The notes under the pieces are model-generated. The model searched no databases. It saw only the letters and a program-made list of their open reading frames with translations, and was not told the DNA's origin. From an uncultured archaeon (GTDB lineage Archaea > Thermoproteota > Nitrososphaeria > Nitrososphaerales > CALBXV01): a stretch of DNA of 12,577 nt. The number at the start of each line of letters is the position of its first letter. Position 1 is the first letter of the stretch. Where the stretch lies: positions 1 to 12,577 of the forward strand of contig CALBXV010000570.1 of the NCBI GenBank assembly GCA_937890045.1. The letters run 5' to 3'. The position numbers and the translations under genes are program-made. Positions 1-5,876 of this stretch are shown piece by piece.

Positions 1-51
1 TTCACGAACTGCTTTTGCATCCGCAATGGCTTCTTTTAAAAGATCATCCAT
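1..51 (-). CDS. Putative phage head-assembly protein (N-terminus only)
   Basis: Only the first 17 codons are in the window; the gene runs off the left edge. The reading is MDDLLKEAIADAKAVRE, an amphipathic, alanine-rich helix start. The ATG is at 49-51 with a good Shine-Dalgarno GGAG (59-62) seven bases upstream. From memory this opening resembles scaffold or prohead-core proteins of marine T4-like phages, but 17 residues cannot prove it. Support comes from context: a consensus T4-type late promoter lies about 110 bases upstream (160-167), which is where a virion gene would be expected. The codons used here (GCC, GCG, CGT) are more G+C-rich than those of the sugar operon, though the sample is tiny. 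Confidence 0.45.
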   Translation of the reverse strand, partial: MDDLLKEAIADAKAVRE

Positions 52-82
52 TACTTTTCTCCATATATTTTATTGGATTTAA

Positions 83-110
83 TATTGTTATTAGGAACAA
101 TAATTTGTTC
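83..110 (-). promoter_or_regulatory. Two mutually exclusive hairpins in the head-gene leader
   Basis: On the transcribed (minus) strand, the segment UUGUUC can pair in two ways. It can pair with the preceding GAACAA (bases 95-110, 6 base pairs, loop of 4). Alternatively UAUUGUU pairs with the following AACAAUA (bases 83-102, 7 base pairs, loop of 6). The two stems share bases 95-102, so only one can form at a time. Both lie between the late promoter and the start codon at 51. Neither covers the Shine-Dalgarno at 59-62, and there is no U-run to suggest a terminator. A role in translation or mRNA stability is inference, and short A+T-rich inverted repeats can occur by chance. Confidence 0.35.
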
Positions 111-123
111 GACCTATTCAGGT

Positions 124-156
124 ACATTCTATGTTGGCAAGAAATGCCGAGAATGT
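124..156 (-). promoter_or_regulatory. Interrupted stem-loop at the expected 5' end of the late transcript
   Basis: The outer arms are 124-129 and 151-156 (6 base pairs, ACATTC with GAATGT). The inner arms are 136-139 and 145-148 (GGCA with TGCC) around a 5-base loop, separated by an asymmetric internal loop. The element starts just after the TATAAATA box. T4 late transcripts begin roughly five to seven bases after that box, so nearly the whole stem would be the first part of the mRNA. A 5' stability hairpin is a plausible role by analogy, not demonstrated. Confidence 0.4.
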
Positions 157-159
157 ATT

Positions 160-167
160 TATTTATA
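160..167 (-). promoter_or_regulatory. T4-type late promoter (TATAAATA)
   Basis: The minus strand reads TATAAATA, an exact match to the T4 late promoter box recognised by the phage sigma factor gp55 with the gp45 clamp. It lies in the only sizeable non-coding stretch of the window (52-221, 170 bases) and points at the left-edge gene. The box sits about 110 bases upstream of that gene's start codon. The match is exact and well placed, but the region is A+T-rich, so chance cannot be fully excluded. The remaining bases (168-221) hold only weak A+T inverted repeats and no convincing terminator. Confidence 0.65.
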
Positions 168-221
168 TATAAGTATAAAGTTTTATAAGAAAACGGTATA
201 TTTTAAATAAAAAAAGTAAAT

Positions 222-773
222 TTAACTGTCAATTTCCTCTTTTTTCCACACTTGCTGCATCCTTTTTCGTAAACTATCTACATTTTTAGGTGTAACAAGT
301 TGTTTTGCAGCATCCTTTAAAATAAAGAAACAACAATAACATAAAAGTCTTAAATTAGCTAAATCATGATTTTTAGAATTACCATCTAAAAAATCTAACA
401 ATAGTGGTGATTTCATATCTGAACGTCTGTATTCATCAAACCCACAATTATTACATTCTTGAGCTAAATAACCATTTTTTAGTAATCTATCTTGTAATTT
501 ATAATGTGGGTAGCTAGGATGTTTTCCATCAAAAATATCCTGCAACCTTGCAGTAGAAAATCCTGTATCACCCTTTCTAGGTACTCCTACCCCTGCTTGG
601 TTTTTATTTTCTTCAAACAAATCATATAACTTTGCATACTTCTTAAAAGTATTATATGAAACTCTTAACAACCTAGCAGCACTAGAAATTGAAAGAGTTT
701 GAGTAAGTGCCCATTCAATTCTACCTTTCGGTATAACTCTTCCCTTAAATGGATTAACCCCTTGCTTTGACAT
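222..773 (-). CDS. HTH plus degenerate HNH-like zinc-binding protein
   Basis: This 183-residue protein has a helix-turn-helix-like segment near residues 28-50 (SISSAARLLRVSYNTFKKYA) and a C-terminal HNH-type zinc fold. The zinc pairs are C107/C110 and C145/C148. The core keeps LDGN (129-132) and N140 of the usual HNH pattern. However, the positions normally held by the catalytic His-His are D127-F128, and the His after the last CxxC is F149. I therefore expect DNA binding without normal nuclease activity. Proteins of this build are common in T4-like phages, often scattered like homing genes. The start overlaps the upstream gene by 20 bases, and the Shine-Dalgarno is weak (AGAAG). It lies between the accessory genes and the late promoter. 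A regulatory role is possible but unproven. Confidence 0.75.
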   Translation of the reverse strand: MSKQGVNPFKGRVIPKGRIEWALTQTLSISSAARLLRVSYNTFKKYAKLYDLFEENKNQAGVGVPRKGDTGFSTARLQDIFDGKHPSYPHYKLQDRLLKNGYLAQECNNCGFDEYRRSDMKSPLLLDFLDGNSKNHDLANLRLLCYCCFFILKDAAKQLVTPKNVDSLRKRMQQVWKKEEIDS

Positions 774-972
774 ATTTACTTCTTCTTGGATTTGGTTTCC
801 TTTTGGTACTCAATTTAAGTACTTCATCTTTCAACAATTTTCTTTGTACTCGCAAATCTTGTATTTCATTTTCCATAGAAGATATTCTATTAAATGATAT
901 TAGTGCCATAGACAATACTCCACTAGTGCCCCCAACTAAAATACCTACTAAAATCCATAATATTAATTCCAT
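754..972 (-). CDS. Small N-terminally anchored membrane protein
   Basis: This is a 72-residue hypothetical protein. Residues 2-26 form one hydrophobic segment rich in Leu, Ile, Val and Gly. It is followed by a charged, probably coiled-coil stretch (about 30-58) and a basic tail. The ATG at 970-972 follows GAGGAG by 8 bases and overlaps the previous gene's TGA in a TGATG junction. A TTG one codon earlier is also in frame but less well placed. The layout (one N-terminal membrane anchor, then a helical, charged domain) is like inner-membrane spanins or other phage membrane accessories, but the protein is shorter than most and I cannot assign it. It overlaps the downstream HNH-like gene by 20 bases. 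Confidence 0.7.
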   Translation of the reverse strand: MELILWILVGILVGGTSGVLSMALISFNRISSMENEIQDLRVQRKLLKDEVLKLSTKRKPNPRRSKYVKARG

Positions 973-1217
973 CAACTTTTCTCCTCAAGTTTTTTATACT
1001 TTATTTTTAAATCTTTTACTCTTAACTTATCCCATTCATCTGTGAATGTATATTTCTTATCCAAAAGCGGACTATTTTCATGAACTACGACAACACTTCC
1101 ACTTTCTTCTGAAGAAGGTGGATTTTTTTCATAATCTATACGAACATTAGTAGCCTCTTCAAATACTTTTTTCTTTAATTCAGCGTACTCTTTATCTTTA
1201 ATTTTTTTATCATCCAT
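972..1217 (-). CDS. Hypothetical small charged protein
   Basis: This is an 81-residue protein with many Lys, Glu and Asp residues and no signal peptide, membrane segment or recognisable motif. A short serine- and valine-rich linker (about residues 34-45) separates two charged, probably helical parts. I do not recognise a family. It is supported as a gene by its junctions: the ATG at 1215-1217 overlaps the upstream stop as TAATG, and its TGA overlaps the next start as TGATG. Such reinitiation-type joins suggest translation is coupled along this run of small genes. The Shine-Dalgarno is poor (GGATG), which fits coupled translation. Confidence 0.65.
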   Translation of the reverse strand: MDDKKIKDKEYAELKKKVFEEATNVRIDYEKNPPSSEESGSVVVVHENSPLLDKKYTFTDEWDKLRVKDLKIKYKKLEEKS

Positions 1218-1465
1218 TAAAAATCATCCAAATTTGTAGGCTCATCTTCCCACCATCTAATATAAGTTGGGTAATCTATCCTCTCTATTTTCCTTAATCG
1301 ACCCCTCTTATCTTCTACCATAATTTTCCAAACTTTATCAAATCCTTCATCATCTATATTTTTAATTCCCTTAAAATAAGTTCTCGCTCCCCTAGCACCA
1401 ATATCATCAGATAAATCTTTTTTATCAACTACATTACCAAAATTATCAACAAGAACATATTTCAC
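1217..1465 (-). CDS. Hypothetical small protein with GTG start
   Basis: This 82-residue soluble protein is predicted to be mixed alpha/beta, beginning with KYVLVDNFGNVVDKKDL. It carries a Trp- and acid-rich end with the motif RWWEDEP near residue 70. No family is recognised. The start is GTG at 1463-1465, preceded by AGGAG (1473-1477) at 7 bases. An ATG overlapping this site by two bases is in another frame and stops at once, so GTG is the credible start. The gene joins the next by a one-base TAATG overlap. Its Shine-Dalgarno overlaps the stop codon of the tiny gene 1476-1592. Confidence 0.65.
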   Translation of the reverse strand: MKYVLVDNFGNVVDKKDLSDDIGARGARTYFKGIKNIDDEGFDKVWKIMVEDKRGRLRKIERIDYPTYIRWWEDEPTNLDDF

Positions 1466-1475
1466 ATTTCTTCTC

Positions 1476-1592
1476 CTATCCTAAAATAAACTCTAATACT
1501 TTCCAAAACTCATCTAATGTCCAACCCATACTTTTTAATAGATCATATACAAGTAACATCAATAAAAAGTATGATATAAAACTCCAAGTCAT
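1476..1592 (-). CDS. 38-residue single-span membrane peptide
   Basis: This open frame is short enough to be missed by length filters. It starts with ATG at 1590-1592 and ends with TAG at 1476-1478, reading MTWSFISYFLLMLLVYDLL and onward for 38 residues. Residues 4-19 are strongly hydrophobic, and the rest is a short amphipathic helix with two Trp. The ATG has a perfect AGGAG (1598-1602) five bases upstream. Its stop lies inside the Shine-Dalgarno region of the next gene, just as its own Shine-Dalgarno overlaps the previous gene's TAG. That interlocking, and the otherwise unexplained 135-base gap, argue that it is real. Function is unknown; small phage membrane peptides include holin-like and host-takeover proteins. 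Confidence 0.65.
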   Translation of the reverse strand: MTWSFISYFLLMLLVYDLLKSMGWTLDEFWKVLEFILG

Positions 1593-1600
1593 AACTTCTC

Positions 1601-2158
1601 CTAATCTAATACAATTTCAAAACTTAGTCGGTATTCTTCATAATCATAATCAAACCAATAAACCCATACTTTTACAGTATCTCCTACCATACTTTTAACA
1701 GGAGCAAACATAGTATTTATTTCACCATCACTATTACTATAACTTGCTGGATTTATAGTTGGTACTTCCATACCATCAAAATGATGAACATAAAGAGTAT
1801 CATAATACACATAATCTCCAGTATAGGAAGAAAATTGTCTTTTTACTATATAACCTAGTGTATCACCTATATACCAATAATGAGATGATTCCCAATTAAC
1901 TTTAAATACATCTAATGGTTCACTATCAGCTAATACTTCTCCACTAAATCTATGTAATGTTTGCCATTTATCATTATTAAGACTTAAATGATAATAACCA
2001 TTATCATCTTTATTCAATCTTGGATTAATAGATATCTCTAATTCATCTATATTGTTGATACCAACATGGGGATCCCAACCATCCTCACAACCATTTAATA
2101 AAAAAGTTGTAACGAATATAAATATAATACTATTAAGTATCTTTACGTTGTTTAACAT
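1601..2158 (-). CDS. Predicted lipoprotein, 185 residues
   Basis: The protein opens with a short basic/polar stretch, then a hydrophobic core (about residues 8-22) ending in LLNGC. This is a lipobox with the lipidated Cys at 24, followed by EDGWDPH. The mature part is rich in Tyr, Asp, Trp and Ser and looks like a beta-rich extracytoplasmic domain. I choose the ATG at 2156-2158 because it puts the signal peptide at the N-terminus and has AGAAGG (2166-2171) seven bases upstream. An in-frame start 60 bases earlier would add a basic extension that spoils the signal. It overlaps the 62-residue gene by 26 bases. Phage lipoproteins can block receptors against superinfection, but that role here is inference. 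Confidence 0.75.
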   Translation of the reverse strand: MLNNVKILNSIIFIFVTTFLLNGCEDGWDPHVGINNIDELEISINPRLNKDDNGYYHLSLNNDKWQTLHRFSGEVLADSEPLDVFKVNWESSHYWYIGDTLGYIVKRQFSSYTGDYVYYDTLYVHHFDGMEVPTINPASYSNSDGEINTMFAPVKSMVGDTVKVWVYWFDYDYEEYRLSFEIVLD

Positions 2159-2321
2159 AACCTGACCTTCTTTTATTTTTCCACTTCTTTTTATGAAGTT
2201 TCTTTTGTTTTTGTTCATTTACTTGTTTCCAAGCTTTTTTTATCTTAGATTTTGGTTTATTAATCTCCTTTAATGAAGATTCTTCAAGATCTTCATAATA
2301 TTCCCAATCAATCTTCGACAT
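2133..2321 (-). CDS. Hypothetical 62-residue basic protein
   Basis: This small protein has an acidic N-terminus (MSKIDWEYYEDLEESS) and a highly basic remainder dominated by Lys and Arg, with no hydrophobic segment. It could bind nucleic acid, but no motif proves this. A strong AGGAG (2328-2332) sits six bases before the ATG at 2319-2321, which supports expression. Its 3' end overlaps the lipoprotein gene by 26 bases in another frame, so the same bases encode its basic tail and the lipoprotein's signal-peptide start. I do not recognise a family. Confidence 0.65.
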   Translation of the reverse strand: MSKIDWEYYEDLEESSLKEINKPKSKIKKAWKQVNEQKQKKLHKKKWKNKRRSGYVKQRKDT

Positions 2322-2358
2322 TATGTACTCCTAATATACACATAAACGTCAATACAAG

Positions 2359-2598
2359 TCAAGACTTTATTTTCCATTCTTCTAATTTATCCAAAAATTT
2401 TGTAATAGTATATGATTTTTTACGATTGTCTAGTATTCTAATAGATTCAAGTAACTCTGGCTTTTGATAAATAATCCTTTGTAACATATAAAATCCTACA
2501 GATGGGTAGAAAACTTTAAAACTCTCTTCTCCTAAAATATTAGTATCATACATAGCATCTTTTTCAGTATCTCCAGCCAGCAATAAATAGTAAGTCAT
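2359..2598 (-). CDS. Conserved phage-type hypothetical protein (79 residues)
   Basis: The protein begins MTYYLLLAGDTEKDAMYDTN and continues with a probable helical C-terminus (TITKFLDKLEEWK). From memory, short proteins with this GDTEKDAMYDTN-type opening recur in T4-like phages of cyanobacteria and other marine bacteria as hypotheticals. If right, this is good support for the phage assignment. No function is known to me. The start overlaps the stop of the nucleotide-sugar dehydrogenase gene in a TAATG junction, which attaches it to the end of the sugar operon. A 37-base gap then separates it from the next gene. Confidence 0.75.
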   Translation of the reverse strand: MTYYLLLAGDTEKDAMYDTNILGEESFKVFYPSVGFYMLQRIIYQKPELLESIRILDNRKKSYTITKFLDKLEEWKIKS

Positions 2599-3383
2599 TA
2601 TTTTTTATCTCTAATTCTTTTATTAGAGTCTAACACTCCTTTCAATAAAATTGCATCAATACCATTCTTTTCTGCTATTTTAACTAACGCAGAAGTATCT
2701 TTAGGTAAACATTTACCCCCAAATCCCCTATCATCTCTAAATACAGCAGTATGCATATCACTTATTCTTGGGTCTAATAACCATAATTCTCTAACTTCAT
2801 TCCAATCCACATCAGTTGTTTTACAAATATCATATGCTTCATTACAAAAAGCTATCTTAGTAGCATAAAAAGAATTTTCTAAATACTTTGCCATCTCCGC
2901 AGTAGTACTATCAGTTATACTATATCTTTTACACGGCCCTACTACTGGCAAAAATAAATCAACTACTTTACTACAAACCTTTTTATCTCCACCAAATATA
3001 TAAAAAGGAGTCTCCTTCATATCCCTATGAAAAGAATATGGAGTCCAATAAGTAGATTCTCCTATATATTCAGGAGAAAATATAATACTTTTATTATATT
3101 TACTATTCAACATTTCAGTAGTTCCAACTTCTACTGTTGATTTTATAACAATAATCTCTGTAACTAACCATTCTAATGTATCCTCAACCATTGAAATATC
3201 ACACGAACCATCTTCATCTTTAGGTGTAGGTACACAAACAAAAGAAACATCACAACTATTTATATCTTCTTTAGTTACTGTATAACCTGCAGGTGGATCA
3301 TATAAAACCAATTCATAATGATCTTTAAAAAACTGTTCCATAGCTTTTCCAACATATCCATGTCCTATAATTCCTATTTTCAT
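2598..3383 (-). CDS. Short UDP-glucose/GDP-mannose dehydrogenase family protein
   Basis: Members oxidise a nucleotide sugar twice with NAD to the uronic acid, for example UDP-glucose to UDP-glucuronate. Residues 1-12 hold the Rossmann motif GHGYVG. The catalytic helix has K166 and N170 (EMAKYLEN). The active-site loop GFGGKCLPKD has C225, K228 and D229; the K-N and C-D spacings match known UDP-glucose dehydrogenases. At 261 residues it ends just after the dimer helix (SNKRIR), so the C-terminal nucleotide-sugar-binding domain of the usual 390-450-residue enzyme is absent. The stop looks natural, not a frameshift, because the next gene starts at it. The ATG at 3381-3383 overlaps the epimerase stop by ATGA and places GHGYVG at the usual N-terminal position. 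Substrate is uncertain. Confidence 0.88.
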   Translation of the reverse strand: MKIGIIGHGYVGKAMEQFFKDHYELVLYDPPAGYTVTKEDINSCDVSFVCVPTPKDEDGSCDISMVEDTLEWLVTEIIVIKSTVEVGTTEMLNSKYNKSIIFSPEYIGESTYWTPYSFHRDMKETPFYIFGGDKKVCSKVVDLFLPVVGPCKRYSITDSTTAEMAKYLENSFYATKIAFCNEAYDICKTTDVDWNEVRELWLLDPRISDMHTAVFRDDRGFGGKCLPKDTSALVKIAEKNGIDAILLKGVLDSNKRIRDKK

Positions 3384-4300
3384 TCTATTCCAATCTCCTT
3401 TTTCCATTTAGGTATCCAATTTTCTAATTTCATTGTAGGTTGCCAATCAAAACATTCCACAATTTGCCTAATATCTGCTAATGTTTCTCTTGGTTCTATA
3501 ACAGGTTCAACATTAATCCTATCTCCACCAATCATATCAGCTATCTGATTTACCGAATGATTAGTTCCACTTCCTACGTTCAATACTGCACCTCTAAGTT
3601 TCCCTTCATAAAAAGCCATTTGTATATTAGCATCAACTACATCACCCACATAAGTAAAATCTCTTCTTTGTTCACCATCACCTCTAATAGTCATTGGTTT
3701 ACCTTCCAATCTTTGTCTAGCAAATATACCCATCACTAAACAATATGCACCTTTAGTTGGCTGTCTTTCACCATACACATTAAAATATCTTAAAGAAACA
3801 GTTTCTAAATCATATAGCTTACTATATAAAGTACAATATTGTTCGCCAATAAATTTATGTAAAGCATAAGGACTCATTGGATCCAATGAAGATTCTTCTA
3901 AAGTTGGTAAATGTTCTGAATCTCCATAAACCGATGAAGAAGAACTAAATACAAATCTCTTAACACCACACTCTACACATAAATTTAATACATTCAACAT
4001 TCCATTTACATTAGTATTATGATATTTAATTGGATTTTCTATTGATTCCTGTACTCTAGCTAGAGCTGCTAAATGAAATACCGCATCTACCCCTTCAAAC
4101 CATTTTTTATACTCATTGAGAACAGGCATAAAATAAGATTTACTAATATCAACATCTATAAATCTAGCTTTTGGATTCAAATTTTTACTCTCTCCAGTTG
4201 ACAAGTTATCAAATATAATAACTTCATGCCCCCCTTCTATTAATTTATCAACTAAGTTACTACCAATAAAGCCAGCACCACCTGTTACAATATATCTCAT
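3380..4300 (-). CDS. NAD-dependent nucleotide-sugar epimerase/dehydratase
   Basis: This 306-residue protein is an extended short-chain dehydrogenase of the GalE/WbpP type, which typically inverts C4 of UDP-sugars. Visible motifs are TGGAGFIG (6-13) for NAD and HLAALARVQESIENP (76-90). The catalytic SSSSSVYG (119-126) pairs with Y145-x3-K149, followed by RYFNVYGERQ (171-180) and RRDFTYVGDVVDA (212-224). The C-terminal ETLADIRQ (272-279) favours epimerases of the GalE/WbpP group over UDP-glucuronate decarboxylases, though this is judgement. The ATG at 4298-4300 has GGGGGAG (4306-4312) five bases away. A TTG one codon earlier is too close to it. It joins its neighbours by TGATG and ATGA overlaps, and the dehydrogenase that follows may share its substrate. 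Confidence 0.88.
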   Translation of the reverse strand: MRYIVTGGAGFIGSNLVDKLIEGGHEVIIFDNLSTGESKNLNPKARFIDVDISKSYFMPVLNEYKKWFEGVDAVFHLAALARVQESIENPIKYHNTNVNGMLNVLNLCVECGVKRFVFSSSSSVYGDSEHLPTLEESSLDPMSPYALHKFIGEQYCTLYSKLYDLETVSLRYFNVYGERQPTKGAYCLVMGIFARQRLEGKPMTIRGDGEQRRDFTYVGDVVDANIQMAFYEGKLRGAVLNVGSGTNHSVNQIADMIGGDRINVEPVIEPRETLADIRQIVECFDWQPTMKLENWIPKWKKEIGIE

Positions 4301-4995
4301 CAAATCTCCCCCATTTGATAATCAGATAAATCGTTATTCACTTTATCAAATTTTTCAACTTCTTCTACATTCTTTGTTCTATTATTATCATGCATTCTAT
4401 ATCTATAAAGTGGCATTTTAAAATTATAAATTTTATATTTTTCTAAAAATCTTTTATGTAATTCATGCCCTTCTCTCATTTTAAAATCCTCATTATAAAA
4501 TCCCAAATTAGATAACGATTCATAAGTATACATTATACCACAAGCAATAAACTCTTCTTCCGAATTATGTCTACTCATTACACCAGCAGTATCATCCACT
4601 TTAAAATAATCACACGCTATTGCTTGATAGTTACAATCAGTATTCATAACCCTTGAACCAGTACTTGCTTCTAAAAATCTAGATAAAATATATAAAAAAT
4701 GACTTGATACATAATCATCACAATCAACTCTTACAAAATATCTTGTTATAGATGTTTTTAATATTTTATTTAACGATGTAGGTAATCCCAAATTATCATC
4801 ATTATTAATTAAACGAATATTCATATGCGGTTCAAATACACTTATAATATCCTCTAACCTATCATTTGGATCATCATTTACAACTACAACTTCATACTTA
4901 CTCTTTTCTAATGTTTGAGTAGATAAACTTCTTAAACATCTATGTAACCAATGTTTTTGTTTATAACAACAAACTGCTACTACTACTTCATACAT
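4300..4995 (-). CDS. Family 2 glycosyltransferase
   Basis: This 231-residue protein has a GT-A fold signature. It starts with the strand YEVVVAVCCYKQ. It has VVVVNDDP (36-43) and the metal- and nucleotide-binding DxD region RVDCDDY (89-95). REGHELHKRF (174-183) matches the catalytic-base region usually written ED or EG-x-ELW. It ends with the YRYRMHDNN motif (197-205) common in bacterial GT2 proteins. No membrane segment is present, so it should act at the cytoplasmic face, adding a sugar from a nucleotide donor to a lipid-linked or protein acceptor. Donor and acceptor cannot be read from sequence. It overlaps the upstream dehydrogenase by 13 bases and the downstream epimerase by 1. Its GGAGG is 13 bases before the ATG, longer than ideal. 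Confidence 0.88.
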   Translation of the reverse strand: MYEVVVAVCCYKQKHWLHRCLRSLSTQTLEKSKYEVVVVNDDPNDRLEDIISVFEPHMNIRLINNDDNLGLPTSLNKILKTSITRYFVRVDCDDYVSSHFLYILSRFLEASTGSRVMNTDCNYQAIACDYFKVDDTAGVMSRHNSEEEFIACGIMYTYESLSNLGFYNEDFKMREGHELHKRFLEKYKIYNFKMPLYRYRMHDNNRTKNVEEVEKFDKVNNDLSDYQMGEI

Positions 4996-5876
4996 AATTT
5001 TAGTATTGCCTCCAATGCTTTAGTTTGACTATCTACTGTAACTCCAGCAATATGTGGTGTAATAACCACTTTGTCAGACCTATACAGTCTTGATTTCTTT
5101 AACTCTTCAATATTTTGTTCATTTTGTAAAACATCACAAGCATAATTTATTTTACCTTCTTCTACTAAATCAGCTATATAATTTTCATCAACTACTTCTC
5201 CGCGTGATGTATTAACTACCATTAACCCATCCTTAAAAGATTTAAATACATCATAAGTTATCATATTATTTGTTTCTTCTGTTAAGTAACAATTAATAGA
5301 TATAATATCACTATCGCTCAAATCTTGTAAAGAATCTACCTTACCTTCTCCATTTACATATGGATCATAGAACTTAACCTGCATTTTAAAGGCTTCTGCA
5401 TACCTTTTTAATTTCATTCCAATTCTACCAAAACCAACAATACCTATTTTTTTACCTGATAATTCCCTACTTCTTAAATCACGCTCATTATCTGGATCTC
5501 TCCAATTTTCTATCCAAGATAAAGATTTTGAAAAGTTTCTAACCAAATTCATTATATGTAACCAAGTAAATTCTGCAGAAGCAGTTATTCTATTTAGGGA
5601 TTCCCTATCATCTAATAAACTATATAGTTTAATTTCTTTTTTATTTAAATATTCACAATCTATATGGTTAACTCCTGTAGAGGGTGTTCCTACGACTCTT
5701 AAATCTTTAAATTTTTTAAAGTAACTTTCTCCATAAAACTTTTCTGATCCAGGATTTAAAATTATACATTCTGGATTTTCATCATCCACAATTAATTCTG
5801 TCATTGTATCTATAGCTAAATATTCCCACACTTCAGATTCAATAAAATCTATAGGACATTCAAATCTAATTCTCAT
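4983..5876 (-). CDS. D-isomer-specific 2-hydroxyacid dehydrogenase
   Basis: This 297-residue protein belongs to the family of D-3-phosphoglycerate and D-lactate dehydrogenases, which interconvert 2-hydroxy and 2-keto acids with NAD(P). The catalytic domain contains GTPSTGVNHID (63-73). The cofactor motif is GFGRIG (148-153). The expected catalytic residues are present: R225 in NTSRGEVVDE, E253 after CDVL and H275 in TPHIAG. It lacks the C-terminal ACT-type domain of long phosphoglycerate dehydrogenases. Its place directly after the NeuB/NeuA pair is unusual, because no standard nonulosonic acid route needs such an enzyme. It might make or modify a 2-keto or hydroxyacid precursor or substituent, but that is inference. 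It overlaps its neighbours by 11 and 13 bases. Confidence 0.88.
   Translation of the reverse strand: MRIRFECPIDFIESEVWEYLAIDTMTELIVDDENPECIILNPGSEKFYGESYFKKFKDLRVVGTPSTGVNHIDCEYLNKKEIKLYSLLDDRESLNRITASAEFTWLHIMNLVRNFSKSLSWIENWRDPDNERDLRSRELSGKKIGIVGFGRIGMKLKRYAEAFKMQVKFYDPYVNGEGKVDSLQDLSDSDIISINCYLTEETNNMITYDVFKSFKDGLMVVNTSRGEVVDENYIADLVEEGKINYACDVLQNEQNIEELKKSRLYRSDKVVITPHIAGVTVDSQTKALEAILKLCMK

Noticed and set aside
180..225. Possible terminator after the HNH-like gene
   Set aside because: Only 5-6 base-pair A+T stems (180-194; 203-225) are present, with no G+C-rich stem followed by a U-run.
222..773. Active HNH homing endonuclease
   Set aside because: The catalytic His residues are replaced by Asp-Phe and Phe, so nuclease activity is unlikely despite the retained zinc sites.
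767..1045. Plus-strand open frame of 92 codons
   Set aside because: It lies opposite two interlocked minus-strand genes with good ribosome sites, has a low-complexity hydrophobic/Ser-Asn composition typical of antisense reading, and no support of its own.
2333..2362. Sigma70-like promoter, TTGACT then TATATT with an 18-base spacer, ahead of the 62-residue gene
   Set aside because: The -10 box touches the AGGAG at 2328-2332, so a transcript would start inside the ribosome site. The elements may be chance.
3257..3264. TATAAATA on the minus strand inside the nucleotide-sugar dehydrogenase gene
   Set aside because: It encodes part of a normal protein stretch, there is no intergenic space, and chance matches are expected in A+T-rich DNA. 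The same applies to 9128-9135.
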